From assembly GCF_000276665.1 (NCBI RefSeq), contig NW_004955467.1, forward strand, positions 1,140,134 to 1,204,133: DNA of 64,000 nucleotides. The letters are read 5' to 3'. The notes under the pieces were generated by a model. The model saw only the letters and a program-made list of their open reading frames with translations, did no database searches and was not told where the DNA came from. Shown one piece after another: positions 1 to 11,398 of this stretch. The DNA is from Chinchilla lanigera (lineage: Eukaryota > Chordata > Mammalia > Rodentia > Chinchillidae). Both the position numbers and the translations under genes were made by a program. Every line of letters begins with the position of its first letter. Within the stretch, counting starts at the first letter, position 1.

Positions 1-56
1 CACAGGTGCATCATTCTGCACAGGAGCTTTTTATCTGAAGCGCATATTTTGGAAAG

Positions 57-165
57 CCATGTGCAGTGGTGTGTCTGTAGTCCCAGCACTCAGAAGGTGG
101 AGGTAGGTGGATCATTTGAGCCCAGGAGTTTGAGACCAGCCTGGGCAGTGTAGCAAGAACTTGTG
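57..165 (+). mobile_element. B1-like SINE
   Basis: GTAGTCCCAGCACTCAGAAG and GAGACCAGCCTGGGCAGTGT; single copy of the central block. Confidence 0.7.
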
Positions 166-689
166 TTTGCGGGGAAAAGTGTGCTTTGGAGATCATTCAT
201 TATGTCCTGTAAAGAGCCTCCTCCTTCTGGTTTTTGTCTGGCTGGCACTTGTTTCTTCTCAGTGGTCAATAATAGCAGCTCGTAACCACATTAACCACTC
301 ATTTTAGTGTTTGAGGGTGAATTTCCCTGGGCCAGGAAATGTAAGCTGTTTTGATGGTTTCCTCGGACTGTAGTTTCCTCTCGCCAAGGCTGGATCTGCA
401 CTTTGCAGGAAAAACCCTCTGGGGTACATGTGCCTAAGAGGAGACAAGTAAATCAGAGCTGAGAGAGCATCAGGGCGGCTGTTGCCCTTACCATCATAAA
501 CCACCCAGCTTCTTCTCAGTGCTACTTTTCCAGACCATTTTCTTACAAGGTTTTGCTGGCTTCCTATTCACCCCAGGCTGCGTGGCCTATTTTCAGTTTT
601 TACACATGTGGTCATGTATACCTGAGCACATCAAGAACAGCTTGTACACTTGCCCTAGCTTCTCAAGGAACTTCTCTTTCTTTTCAGTC
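166..689. other. No gene or repeat recognised
   Basis: Moderately GC sequence without SINE landmarks; short frames only. Confidence 0.5.
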
Positions 690-840
690 AGAATTGGTTA
701 CACGATGCTGGGAATCTCCTTGCCTCCATCATGTGTGACTTTGGACAAGCTGCTCGGCCTCCCTGAGCTTGTTTCTATATCTGTAGGATGGAGTTTATCA
801 CATCTGTCTCAGAGAGTTGTAACAATTACATGAAATGACA
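690..840 (+). repeat. MIR SINE
   Basis: TGTGACTTTGGACAAGCTGC then ATCTGTAGGATGGAG and a final ATTACATGAAATGACA follow the MIR core order. Confidence 0.7.
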
Positions 841-845
841 TAGTT

Positions 846-1182
846 GGTCCTCTGCATTGGCAAGTTCTGCATCTGTGAATCCAGCCAACCTCAGCTCAAA
901 AATATTCAGGAAAAAATTATGTCTGTACCAAACATGTACAGACTTCTTTTCTTGTCATGATTCCCTAAACAATACAATATCAATATAATAACTATTTACA
1001 TGCCATTTAGATTAGGAATTTTAAGAAATCTAGAAATGACCTTAAGTATACAAGAAGGTGTGCACAGGCTATATGCAAATGGTATGCCATTATATGTAAC
1101 ATACCTGGGTGTCAGGAGATTTTGTATCTATATGGGATCTTGGAACCAGGTCTCCTCAGATACTAAGGTCCAACTGTATGAA
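846..1182 (+). mobile_element. Tigger/MER2-like DNA transposon remnant
   Basis: Left end TAGTTGGTCCTCTGCAT and right end ATACTAAGGTCCAACTGTA form inverted ends, with internal text typical of MER2 (AACATGTACAGACTT, TGTCATGATTCCCTAAACAA). Non-autonomous TcMar-Tigger deletion derivative, nearly full length. Confidence 0.8.
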
Positions 1183-1289
1183 GAACCAAAAATTAGAAGT
1201 GTAGATTTTTTAAAATAAAATGTGATTTTTCCATTAAACTTAAGAGAATCCCTTAAGAGAATCTCCTAGTTCAGGACATGGCAACATCT

Positions 1290-1450
1290 ATACCTGGCCA
1301 TGGTGGTGCACACTTGTAATCCCAGCACTTGGGAGGCAGAGTCAAGAGGAACCCCACGAGTTCAAGGCCAGCCAGTGCTACGTAGTGAGTTCAAGCCCAG
1401 CCTGAACTACATAGGAGACCCTGTCTCAAAAAGCCAAAAAGCAAACAATG
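1290..1450 (+). mobile_element. B1-like SINE
   Basis: GGTGCACACTTGTAATCCC to GACCCTGTCTCAAAAAG, with the duplicated ...AAGGCCAGCC / AGCCCAGCC block. Confidence 0.88.
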
Positions 1451-1732
1451 TAGCAAAAACAAAATTAAAAAAACTACCTGCTTTAGACTCTAGGGTATTT
1501 TGCTCAGACTCTGCAAGCTTTGTTTTCTTTTTTTTTTTTCCTTCTCTAAAAAAATCATTTTAAGGTCTTCATTATTTTAAAGCAGCTTTGGTTCACAGCA
1601 AAATTGAGAAGCAGGTACAAAGATCACACATGCCTCTTCCCCTTCCATCGCCTCTCCCTTTACCAGCGTCCCCCAGAGGCATATTTGTTACAATCAGTGG
1701 ACTTGCATCAACATATTGTTATCCCCCCTAAA

Positions 1733-2129
1733 GCCTCATGTGCCCGTAAATGGAGCTTTTGGAAGTGTCTGGGTTTATGGTGTGTGAGTATGGGTTAAGC
1801 GTGTGTGAAAACTAAATTAGTCCACTGATTGGTTTAGCATATGGCTGAGTGTGGATAATGGGAAGGCCCACCCTGGGTGGTGACACCATCCAATAGGCTT
1901 GTACCCCAGATGGAATAAAAGGGAAAGGAGGGCTCCCCTGCTGCTGCCTCTTGCCTGCCACATGTGGACTGTTTCTCCTCAGCCATGGCCGTCGGCCATG
2001 CTGCCCTGCCTTGGAGCCAGCTGACTATGCATTGAAACCTGTACCAACTGTGAGTTAAAATAAATGTTTCCTCCTTTAACTTATGCAGGTCAGGTATTTT
2101 GTCCCAGCAATGAAAAAGTAACTGAGACG
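1733..2129 (+). mobile_element. MaLR-type solo LTR inserted in an L1M
   Basis: The 3' part has AAAATAAATGTTTCC (polyadenylation signal) and CAGGTATTTTGTCCCAGCAATG followed by AGTAACTGAGAC, typical of ERVL-MaLR LTR ends. L1M text (TTACAATCAGTGG on the left, ACCCAAAGTCCATGATTTA on the right) resumes on both sides, so the LTR inserted later. Confidence 0.7.
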
Positions 2130-2421
2130 TCACCCAAAGTCCATGATTTATATTAGGGTTCACTTCTGGTGTTGTACATAGAGTGAGTTTGTGCCAATTT
2201 GGAATATGTGTCCGTTGTTATACTATCATACAAAGTAGTTTTACTGCCCTAAGAATTTTCTGTGCTCTGCCTATTTATCCTTCCCTTCTTCTAACACCTG
2301 GCACAACTAAATTTTCTACTGTCTCCACAGTTTTACCTTTACCAGAATGCCATATAGTTGGAATCATATAGTATGTAGTCTTCTCAGATTGATTTTTTTC
2401 ATTTAATAGTATACATTTAGG

Positions 2422-2505
2422 GGCTGGGGATATAGCTCAGTGGCACAAGCGCCTGCCTGGCAAGGGCAAGGCCCTGAGTTCAATTCTGATACAAAAAATA
2501 AATAG
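2422..2505 (+). mobile_element. ID-like SINE in an L1M
   Basis: GGGGCTGGGGATATAGCTCA (A box) and GAGTTCAATTCTGATAC (B box region), tRNA-derived. Confidence 0.9.
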
Positions 2506-2714
2506 TTATACATTTAAGGTTTCTCCATATCTTCTAATGTCTTGATAGTTCATTTCTTTTTAGGACTGAGTAATACTTTGTTGTCTGGAAGTACCAAAGT
2601 TTATCCACTTACTGAAGGACATCTTCATGGCTTCTAAATTTTGGAAATTATAAGTAAAGCTGCTATGAACATTTATCAAGCTTTGCTTTTTAGGATGACA
2701 TTTTTTTACCATCA

Positions 2715-2845
2715 CTGACTGAGTGCAGTGGTACATGCCTGTAATCCTAGCACTCAGGAGGCAGAGGCAGAAGGATCACCATGACTTTGAGGCCAGCCTG
2801 GGCTACATAGTGAGACCCTGTCTCAAAAAAAAAACAAACAACCCC
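2715..2845 (+). mobile_element. B1-like SINE
   Basis: GGTACATGCCTGTAATCCTA through CTGTCTCAAAAAAAAAA; internal duplication absent. Confidence 0.85.
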
Positions 2846-3139
2846 CCTTAAAACCAAAAACATACACATACAAAGTATTTTGTACAAAGTATTTGTACAA
2901 AGTATCACTTATATTTTATCAGTCAATTCCTTTTTGGCCAAAATTAAACTCTTCCTTTGATTTGGATAGTAAAATCAGGACAAGGTTTTGACTTAATATA
3001 TGAAAGAATGCACTAATAATTCCAGAAACTCAGAAATAAATATATAGTGGTGCCTCAGTTCACATGATGGGCATGATAGCAGCCATATTCACCAGAATCA
3101 TGGAATGAATTAAGTTTGTGAACCAAAGCACCACTGTGT

Positions 3140-3235
3140 TTTTTGTGGGGAGGGTTGGTACTGGGAATTGAACTCAGGACCTTGTGCTTGCCAGGCAGGT
3201 GCTTGTGCCCCTGAGCTATATCCCTGGCCCTAGCA
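3140..3235 (-). mobile_element. ID-like SINE
   Basis: GGTACTGGGAATTGAACTCA through TGAGCTATATCCCTGGCCC; GCACCACTGT lies on both sides. Confidence 0.9.
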
Positions 3236-3564
3236 CCACTGTTTTAGAAATAAGGAATTCATATTATGGCTAGATCAGTCATCATTCTGGACTGAACAAG
3301 TTGTTCATGGTGCTACTGCAGTGTGATAGAATTAAAATATCTTCATTAAAGTCCTTTCCAACCCTGAAAGTGTCAACTTTAAGGTCGAAGACATTTTCTT
3401 GGGTGTTTTGTCTAGTATCCTCCCACATGGGAGACACTAATCCAGACCCTAGGGTTATAAAATGGACAAGGTCCCTGATGACTCCCAAACCTGCATCTCT
3501 GGTGCCTGTAGTCCAGAAACACTTGTGCAACTGTTACTGAAAATGTCTCATGGGTGTTTGGTGT

Positions 3565-3690
3565 GTGTATTCATTCAATAAATATTTGGTGTCTGCTGTG
3601 TCCCAGGCATTTTTCTGGGCACAAGGGATACAGCAGCTAACCACACAATTGAAGTCCCTGTTCTCATGGCCTTTACATTGTGTCCTCAGC
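3565..3690 (+). repeat. Ancient mammalian interspersed repeat
   Basis: ATTCAATAAATATTTGGTGT, GGGCACAAGGGATACAGCAG and GTCCCTGTTCTCATGG form a common old mammalian repeat layout, family not assigned (L2/MIR-like). Confidence 0.5.
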
Positions 3691-4246
3691 ATGTCTAAAC
3701 AAAACATTCTTGTTGCAGAGTTGCTTAACTGTTTTCTCAGGCATCTCTATTTGTCCCAGGTAAAATGACATTTTTGTCACCCAGATAAATTCTGGTGATA
3801 AATTCTGGAAGCTAGATAAATTCTAGCTTCATTTTCCTTCATGTGGTTGTCTTAAGAAGGCACATTTGTCCACTTCTTAAAATTTTCTTTGGGTTCCTCT
3901 GACCCTACCCGGTACAGTCTCTTACCTAAAGCACAGCAGCTCCTGATTTGAGGTGGTAGTTAATACTGGTTAATGCTTACTCTTTTACCCTGTGTGACTG
4001 GGACCATTTTGGGCCAATTAATTGGAAAAATGGTTAAATTAGGAATCCTAAAGAAAAGAAACATACATATTTTAAACATTTTATTTTCACCTAAAGCAGG
4101 CAAGTATGCACTCATCCACTGATCTTGCCAATGCATTTTCTTGGAGTGGGCCTTTCATTTGGAGCTCCTTACATCCTGCTACACTCAGAATACATCTATA
4201 ATTTCCAGTTTGAGGGTTTAAAAAAACATGAATAAAAACATACTTA

Positions 4247-4335
4247 AGGGCCCAGGGATATAGCTCAGCAGCACAGCACCTGCCTGGCAAGCACAAGGTC
4301 CTGAGTTCAATTTCTGGTACCAAAAAAAAAAAAAT
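4247..4335 (+). mobile_element. ID-like SINE
   Basis: GGGCCCAGGGATATAGCTCA through TTCTGGTACCAAAAAA; ATACTTAAG / ATCCTTAAG flanks. Confidence 0.9.
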
Positions 4336-5457
4336 CCTTAAGATTGCATGCAGAATCTTCGTGCATGTTTACAAATACTCTCTTAATCTTTCATAGTTAC
4401 TACAGCAACTTGTAGTCTTACCTTTTTTGAGGTCTCAGACCATTCAGTATCACTTTTGAAGAATGTCAGTGTCACTCTCTCTCTGTCTCTGTCTCTCTCT
4501 GCAGTCATATTTCCTTAGTTTATGTAATAACTTACATGCATAAAATGCAACTAGCATAAATAGGGTTGGGAACATACATACCTGCCTCTTAATACACGAA
4601 CAACTCCATGTTGGGAGCAGAGTGCACAAGTGTCTTAGAAGGGAACTACTAGCCAGAAACATTCATCTTTCCCAGAGTATCAGTCAGTCTGTCTTATAGA
4701 GGTACACTGGCTATTTTGGTGTGTTGCTTATCTGTAAAATGTTAGGTGGAGGGTGTGTAAGAGAGAACTTCTGTGTCACCAGAATGTCTTCCTGAACCAT
4801 AGCTGTCATCAGCCCAAGGCCCTGCACAGCAGCCTCAAGCCTTCTCTCACCAGGTAAAGCACTAAGGGCAAGCTTGTGCCTGATTCATGTGACTCCACTG
4901 CAGCCATGTGATTCCTGTTGGTGCTTTGCTTATGATCTTTTCACAGTCAAGCCTTTGTTCACAGGCCCTTCTGCTGGCCTTGCTTGTCCAGTATGCGCAT
5001 GTCCATTGCAAGTCCCTGTCTCCACAACCCCTCTCGCCATTGCAGGCATTAATATTCTCCATGAAGGGCCCAGCTCATAAATAGCACCTCCTTCAAAAGG
5101 CCTTTTTGGAGCAACTCACAACAGGGAGTGCGTTTCCCTTCTAAAATCTTTTGTAGCACTGCATGTGCACTTCTGTTAAGATGCGCACTGAATCTGGCCT
5201 TGTCCTGCTTCTTCCTTCTTAACAATCTTCAGTTGCTTTGACCTGAACCCAGTTCAGTAAGCAGGTACCTCCTGGGTGAGAGTGCTGCCTCACTTTCCCC
5301 TATCTTCTCTTCCTCAGAGCCTGAGCTTTTCTAGGCTTTATTCTAGCGGCAAGGCCCCCTCAGGTTTCAGGCATGCTAATTGACTCAGAGGGAGGATAGG
5401 ACTCCTTTGAATTTGGAAATAATACAGTGTCTCCAAGGCTCATGTACTTACGTCTTT

Positions 5458-5700
5458 GGGTTTTTTAAAAAATCAGCTTTATTGAAGAATGATTTACATG
5501 CCATAAAGTTCACCCGTTTAAAATATGTGATCCAGTAATTTTCAATAAATTAAACCAAATTTTAATTGTAACTATAAATGAGTTTTAAAACATTTTTCTT
5601 GCCCCCAAATCTCTCTCCTTTGATTTCCAGTCGCTCTGTTTCTACTACCAGCTCCAGGCAACACTAATCTGCCTTTTATCCTCATAGAGCCTCCTCCCTA
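5458..5700 (-). mobile_element. L1M fragment, - strand
   Basis: AATCAGCTTTATTGAAGAAT and CATAAAGTTCACCCGTTTAA are standard old-L1 3' landmarks; CCAGGCAACACTAATCTGCC follows. Confidence 0.65.
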
Positions 5701-6003
5701 CCCTTTTTCTCTCGCTTTTTCAGCCTTGGAATGTTTTCTAGACCAGTCTGTATGTTATTTACCTAAGCAACTTTGTGCCTGATTCAATTACTTTGCTTTC
5801 TTACCATCTCTTTTACTCTTTGTCTTCATGTTCAAATTTCTCTTGATTTCTTTGTGAACTGAGTCCTTATTTAGCAAGTTGGCCTTTGGCTTATTAAGAA
5901 AGTTGAGCTTTTCTTCCTCCCTTAGAATATGGAAAATTTGAATAGTGTCATGTACAAAACAGATACTGAACATTACTTACTGGATAAAGGAATCTTAAGT
6001 CTT

Positions 6004-6110
6004 TCTTTTTTTTTTTTTTTTTTGGTGTTTCTCCGGTGCCGGGAACCAAACTCACGACCTTGCCCTTGCCAGGCAGGTGCTTTTGCCGCTGAGCTAAATC
6101 CCCAGCCCCT
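6004..6110 (-). mobile_element. ID-like SINE
   Basis: TTCTCCGGTGCCGGGAACC through CTGAGCTAAATCCCCAGCCC; TCTTAAGTCTTTCT duplicated on both sides. Confidence 0.93.
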
Positions 6111-6301
6111 CTTAAGTCTTTCTAAGGCATGGAAAATCTAGGCTTCAGGATAGTGCATATAAAGCCACTTAATGATTTTTTTGGTAATAAATATTTTTTA
6201 ATATTTGGTAAAGGAAATGACATTGTGTTTATAAAATGATTCATGCTTGATAAGTTAAAGAGAACAAAACAAAGAAATGTCTTTTTTTAAAAAAGGTATA
6301 T

Positions 6302-6402
6302 TGGGGCTGGGGACTTAGCTCAGCAGCACAGCACCTGCCTGGCAAGTGCAAGGTCGTGAGCTTGATTCCCGGTACTGGAAAAAAAAAAAAAAAAAAAAAA
6401 GG
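6302..6402 (+). mobile_element. ID-like SINE
   Basis: GGGGCTGGGGACTTAGCTCA through TTCCCGGTACTGG and an A tail; AAAAAGGTATAT flanks. Confidence 0.93.
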
Positions 6403-6478
6403 TATATGATCCAGCATTTCCATGTCTGAGTATACACCCAGAAAAACTGAACAGAGGGATTCTAAGAGATGCACATTG

Positions 6479-6565
6479 GGCCAGGGATATAGCTCAGCAG
6501 CACAAGCACCTGCCTGGCAAGGGCAAAGTTCTGAGTTTGATTCTCGGTACCAAAAAAAAAAAATA
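6479..6565 (+). mobile_element. ID-like SINE in an L1M
   Basis: GGGCCAGGGATATAGCTCAG through TCTCGGTACCAAAAAA; AGATGCAC repeated at the flanks. Confidence 0.92.
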
Positions 6566-6751
6566 ATAGTAATAGATGCACGTGCAGCCATCTTTGCTGT
6601 AGCACCATTTGCAATAGCTAAAAGGTGGAAGCAGTTCAGGTGTCTATTAACAGATGGATAGAGAAACAAAAATGTGATATATTATGTAGCCTTAAAAAGA
6701 AGGAAATTCTAACACATGTTACCACATGAATGAATCTTAAAGACGTTATGC

Positions 6752-6912
6752 TGATGGGCATGGTGACACACACTTGTAAGCCCAGCACTCAGGAAGCTGA
6801 GGCAGGAGCATCACAAGTTCAAGGCCAGCTTGAACTACACAGTGAGACCCTGTCTCACAAAAACAGAAACAAATAAAACTAAAAACAAAACAAGACCCAA
6901 ACAAACAAAAAA
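6752..6912 (+). mobile_element. B1-like SINE in an L1M
   Basis: CACACACTTGTAAGCCCAGC to CTGTCTCACAAAAAC; flanked by near-identical AAAGACGTTATGCTGA / AAGAGGCATTATGCTGA. Confidence 0.85.
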
Positions 6913-7210
6913 GAGGCATTATGCTGAGTAAAATAAGCCAGACACAAAGGACAAACACTGCGTAGTTCCAGTCCTCTGAAGGACTAGAATAGTGTGATTT
7001 TACTGAGGGAGAATAACAGTAGTTGTCAGGGGCTAGGGAGAGTGGCTGTAGAGTTGCAGATTAATGGGTACAAAGTAGTTTAAATTTTGCAAGATGAAGA
7101 GATAAACGGTGATGACGGCTGTACAGCAATGTGAATTTCACAGACTGGTACTCTTAAAAATGATTAGGATGGTAGTTTTTATGTGTATTTTACCAAAACT
7201 AACAAATTTT

Positions 7211-8111
7211 AAAGGGAATAATAGGAAAAAGGAGGAACTACAAGAAGAAATTGAAACAAAGCATTATCCAAGTCACCCCATCTTAGGAGCAGTCGGTAAC
7301 ACCATGGTGACTGTCTTCCCAAACGACTCCCTTAGCAGTGATACCACTATCAGGACAGATATTGGGAGGATGTGTCCGGGTTGGAGGAGTTAGCCCTGGG
7401 TGCAGGGGGAGTTCAAGCCAGACACAGTTGTCCTGGAGAAGAGGCTGGTAGTGGGGGCAAGATCGGGCCACCAGAGATGGGGAGCAAGCTGTTGGCACCA
7501 GAAGTGTTGAGTGGATGGCAGAGTTGGCAGTGGAGGGTCTCAGTGCCACCACGGGGGAATGGGGAGCAGAGCAAGCAAGAGGGAGGTTCTGCATCCCCTA
7601 GAACAGAAGGTGGAGGGCTGGGCACCTGCCGCTTAGCTCGTTAAGGGAGTTGGAAGAAGAAGCATAAAAAGCACATGCTGCCAGTTCATTGAGAGTTCTT
7701 GCTTTTGGGAAAAGGTGACATTCCTGGGATTCCCATAAATAATTAGGGGAACTTTGCAGCAGAGATGATCAAGTTATAGTAACAAATGATTAGAGACAGA
7801 AAAACACCACTGTCAGTTATTAACATGGCCCCATTTGGACCCTCAGACTTGTAAGGTCTAGGGAAACATGGGATACACAAAATACATAAGTAAGAATTTA
7901 GCCTAGACTTTTCCTTCACATGTGATATGTACTTCAAAATCTGAAGGCCAATGACAATCTTTAACCTTGTGTAACAGACTGACAAAGCAGTGGGTATATA
8001 ATTAGATTTTTTATAAAATCAGGGTGGCCTGAACAGGACCACTTCATAAGCCTGAGTCTGTGGCTAAGACTGGTACAGGGGAGTTTTTGTATCTGGTGTG
8101 TTTACTGATTG
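7211..8111. other. No feature recognised
   Basis: A GC-richer patch at 7370-7640 gives several short overlapping frames but no recognised protein. Confidence 0.5.
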
Positions 8112-8192
8112 ATTGATTGATGTTGGGGATGGAACCCAGAGCCATGTGTAGCTCAAGTACATGCTTTACCACTGACCTAAGCCCCTAGCCCT
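8112..8192 (-). mobile_element. ID-like SINE, diverged
   Basis: GGGATGGAACCCAGAGCCAT through CTGACCTAAGCCCCTAGCCC. Confidence 0.75.
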
Positions 8193-8304
8193 TGTGTATG
8201 ATATGTATATGGCATCAATCTTCTGTCATTTATAGTGTAGTGTTATCATTTATATTTAAATTAATCCCCATTGAGGTTGAAAACATGTTCTTTCTAATTT
8301 TTTG

Positions 8305-8457
8305 TTTTGTTTTGTTTTTTATCTTGTTGAGACAGGATCTCCCTATGCAATTCAGGCTGGCCTTGAGCTCACTTTGTAGCCCAGGCTGGTCTTGAACTCT
8401 CAACGATCCTCCTGCCTTGAGTGCTGGGATTACAGGCGTGCACCACCACACCGGGAG
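8305..8457 (-). mobile_element. B1-like SINE
   Basis: TTGTTGAGACAGGATCTCCC through GGGATTACAGGCGTGCACC. Confidence 0.9.
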
Positions 8458-8514
8458 GTTCTTTGTAATTTAAGAAGAATTTCCAAGACTTTTCTCCTTA
8501 AAGATATTCCATGA

Positions 8515-8670
8515 GATGAGTGTGGTGGTGCATATCTGTAATCCCAGCACTTGGGAGGTTGAGACCTGAGAATCACTGCAAGGTTCAAAGCCAGCCTGGA
8601 CTACATAGTGAGTTCAAGGCCAATCTGAACTACATAGTGAGATTCTGTCTCAAAAGAAACAAGAAAAGGG
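8515..8670 (+). mobile_element. B1-like SINE
   Basis: GGTGGTGCATATCTGTAATC through GATTCTGTCTCAAAAG. Confidence 0.88.
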
Positions 8671-8819
8671 AGGAAGATATTCCATTTTATAATTACCTCT
8701 TGTAAGATGCTATTTGTCTATTTGTTTTCTCTCAATCCTGCAATACTGGATTCTCTTTGAAGATTCTGTGCTGTTTCTACTGGAGACAAAGTGTTATGAT
8801 GTAGAGAGAATTAGTGCAT

Positions 8820-8935
8820 TGGAAGCAGCAGGCCTGAATTAAATGACAACACCCCACTTTTGATCTTCATAGCACTGGGCAAGACAGTGTAATCTCTGTA
8901 GGCCTCACTGTAACAAGAGAGAAATAATGGCTGCT
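8820..8935 (+). repeat. MIR-like SINE fragment
   Basis: GCAGGCCTGAATTAAATG, then ACTGGGCAAGACAGTGTAAT, then a purine-rich end. Diverged. Confidence 0.45.
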
Positions 8936-9189
8936 AGGTCAGTTCATATCTGATTCAACTGGATTTTATCACTGAGAAGGGATACTACATTCTTTAACAA
9001 AATAGAAATGCCCCTGGGTTTGATCCTCAGCACTCAAAAACAAAATGTTCAAGAATGTCAAAGAAGGCATGAATATTGTCATGATTTTGGACTTTTACTA
9101 TCCTGTAATAATATAGATTATGACTTTTTAAAATATTGGCACAAAGAAGAATTTGAACTCTGAAATTACTGTTAAATTTTTTAGTTGAA

Positions 9190-9352
9190 GGCCGGGCGTG
9201 ATGGTGCACGCCTGTAATCCTAGCATTTGGGAGGCTGAGGCAGGGGGATCGTCACGAGTTTGAGAGCAGCTTGAGCTACAAAGTGAGGTCAAGGTCAGCC
9301 TGAACTGCATAATGAGACCCTGCCTCAAAAAGAAAAAAAAAAAAAAAAATTT
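9190..9352 (+). mobile_element. B1-like SINE
   Basis: GGCCGGGCGTGATGGTGCAC at the 5' end and CCTGCCTCAAAAAG at the 3' end; full length. Confidence 0.9.
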
Positions 9353-9537
9353 TTTTTTTAGTTGAGATAATGGAATTGTGGTTTGGTTTTTAAATTAATT
9401 CATTTTTAACAAATAATTGTGTATTTTTGGTGTACAGTGTGATGTTTTGATCTATGTATACCTGATAGAAATGTTCAATCAAGTTAATTAACATATCCAT
9501 CACCTCACCACTTAGGTTTGTTTTGCAGTGGTTTTCT

Positions 9538-9678
9538 TGGATTTTTTGAGACAGCTATGTAGTTGGAGCTGGCCTTAAATTCACTGTGTAGTTTAGGCTG
9601 ACCTCAAACTCACAGCAGTCCTCTTGTCTCAGCCTTCTAAGTGCTGGGATTATAGGCATGTGCCACCATGCCCAGCTT
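9538..9678 (-). mobile_element. B1-like SINE in an L1M
   Basis: TTTTTTGAGACAGCTATGTA through GGGATTATAGGCATGTGCC. Confidence 0.88.
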
Positions 9679-9733
9679 CACCTTTTAGTTTTGTGGTGAG
9701 AACATTAAAAATCTACTCTTTCAGTAAATTTGA

Positions 9734-9802
9734 GATCTATCTATCTATATTATATCTATATCTATCTATCTATCTGTCTGTCTATCATCTATCTATCTAT
9801 AT
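9734..9802. repeat. (TCTA/TCTG)n microsatellite
   Basis: Runs of CTAT with CTGT and ATAT interruptions. Confidence 0.95.
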
Positions 9803-10224
9803 TCCCAACTGTGGTCACCATGCAAAGTAGTCGGTCCCTAAAATTTATTCTTCTAGTCTAACTGAAACATGATCAATGTTTTCACTTTCTCAGTCCTTTC
9901 TCCTTCCCCCTATCTTTTGCTAACCACCTTTCTACTTTATATGAGATCAATTTTTTCACATATAAATGAGACCATACAGTATTTTGTCTTTCTGTACCTG
10001 GCTTATTTCATTTAGCATATTATCCTCTCGTGCCATCCATGTTATCTTGCATGTGGCAGAATTACCTTTTCAAAGGCTGAATAGTATCCCATTGTGTATA
10101 TGTACCACATTTCCTTTATTCATTTACCCATTGATAGACTTTTAGGTTGCTTCCATATCTTGGCCATGTAGTAAGTAATGTAGCAATGAACTTGGCAGTA
10201 CGGATCTCTCTTTATAGAGAGCAC

Positions 10225-10985
10225 TTCTTGGTCCTCATCGTGGTCTGAGTTTACATTTGTAATTCCATGGAAAAGTTACTGGAATTCTAGCAAGTTAATT
10301 CCAATCTACCACTTCCAGTGCAATTCACAGTGAGAATAAAGACACTAAGGCACATTTGTAGTTATGGGGAGCCAAAGGGTCCTAAGTCCAGTTACAGTGA
10401 TGGCTATCTGGAAGCAAGGCCTTGACCCAGGGCTGAACCTGGGTTTTTATTCGTGAAGAAAGGAGTGGCTTGAGGATGAATGTCTATGAGAATGGTGGGA
10501 AGTAGGTGAGTGCTGTGAGCTGGGCTGCGTAGGAGGCCCAAAATCACCTCTGCCATATGCAGAGAGAAGGATATGCAGAAAGAGTAATCCGCATAACACA
10601 ATTGAGGTAGTATGTAATGTTTTGGGGTCAGTGCTTCAGCTCTGATGTGTGATCTTTTATGCCCTGGGAAGTCATAGGCTCTTATCTTGAGGCTCGATTC
10701 CAGCCAACAGCATGGAGCATGACTCTCCATCCTGCCTTGCTCCAGCTCACACGTTTTATTTGGGAGCAATGGAGGGCAGGGAAAACACTGCCGTCGTCTG
10801 TGCTTCAGCACCTCAGCTGGACCGATTTGCTTTGCGTAAAGCCAATTGAGGGGATAAGGACAAGTCCCAGCCAGCTCTGCACACATCAATATGTGGAAAT
10901 AGGGCTAGGTTCAGCCAAAATGGAGATAGTTGCTCCTCTTCCAAGGAAAGTCGCCCAGGTGGTCCTCTGTAACTCTTCAAGGCAT
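10225..10985. mobile_element. Unassigned ~760-bp insertion inside an L1M
   Basis: L1M text stops after GCAGTACGGATCTCTCTTTA and resumes at CATCAATTTTAGTTCTG. The block between is GC-richer and not L1 or SINE. On the - strand it has an AATAAA (about 10450) with a GC-richer lead-in, which would suit a solo LTR, but TG/CA ends and a clean target duplication were not seen. Confidence 0.5.
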
Positions 10986-11249
10986 CAATTTTAGTTCTGT
11001 TGTTTATATACTGAAAAGTACTGATTGAGGGTCATATGGTAATTCTATTTTTAGCTTTTTGAGGAACATCCATACTGTTTTCCAAAGTGTCTATACTAAT
11101 CGACATTCACCAGAGCAGTGTATAAGACATCTCTTTTTCTACATCCTCATCAACACTTGTAATTTGCTTTTTTGGTAATAGCCATCCTAACAGATACAAG
11201 GTGATATTTCACAGAGGGCTTAATTTGCATTACCTTGATGATTAGGTGT

Positions 11250-11398
11250 TTTTGTTTTTTGAGACAGGGTCTCACTATGTAGTTGAGGCTGGCCTTGAGC
11301 TTACTATGTAGCCCAGGCTGGCCTGGAACTCACAGTGATCCTTCTGTCTCAGCCTCCTGAGTGCTGGAATTAAGGTGTGCATCACCATCGCCAGCTAC
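11250..11398 (-). mobile_element. B1-like SINE in an L1M
   Basis: TTTTTTGAGACAGGGTCTCA through ATCACCATCGCCAGC; approximate flanking repeats TACCTTGATGATTAG / TACCCTGATGAGTAG. Confidence 0.88.

Larger units (their letters stand above)
1560..2715 (-). mobile_element. L1M (old LINE-1) 3' fragment, - strand, interrupted
   Basis: Text such as AAAGCAGCTTTGGTTCACAG, TTAGGGTTCACTTCTGGTGT and GCTGCTATGAACAT is old L1. An LTR (1733-2129) and an ID-like SINE (2422-2505) interrupt it. Confidence 0.7.
3691..6003. other. Mostly unassigned, two repeats noted
   Basis: Apart from the ID-like SINE at 4247 and the L1M at 5458 I see nothing definite. A CT-rich patch is at 4473-4500. Confidence 0.5.
6405..7210 (+). 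mobile_element. L1M 3' fragment, + strand, split by two SINEs
   Basis: AAAAGGTGGAAGCAGTTCAG, TAAAATAAGCCAGACACAAA and TGTATTTTACCAAAACTAAC are in L1 order. An ID-like SINE (6479-6565) and a B1-like SINE (6752-6912) interrupt it; the latter shows flanking duplicates near GTTATGCTGA. Confidence 0.75.

Noticed and set aside
2125..2140. CRE-like GACGTCAC
   Set aside because: It is formed at the junction of the LTR end and the L1 (GAGAC|GTCACCC), so it is accidental.
6241..6669. 142-residue - strand frame
   Set aside because: Made of two ID-like SINEs and L1 text; similar phrases recur in other SINE-derived frames.
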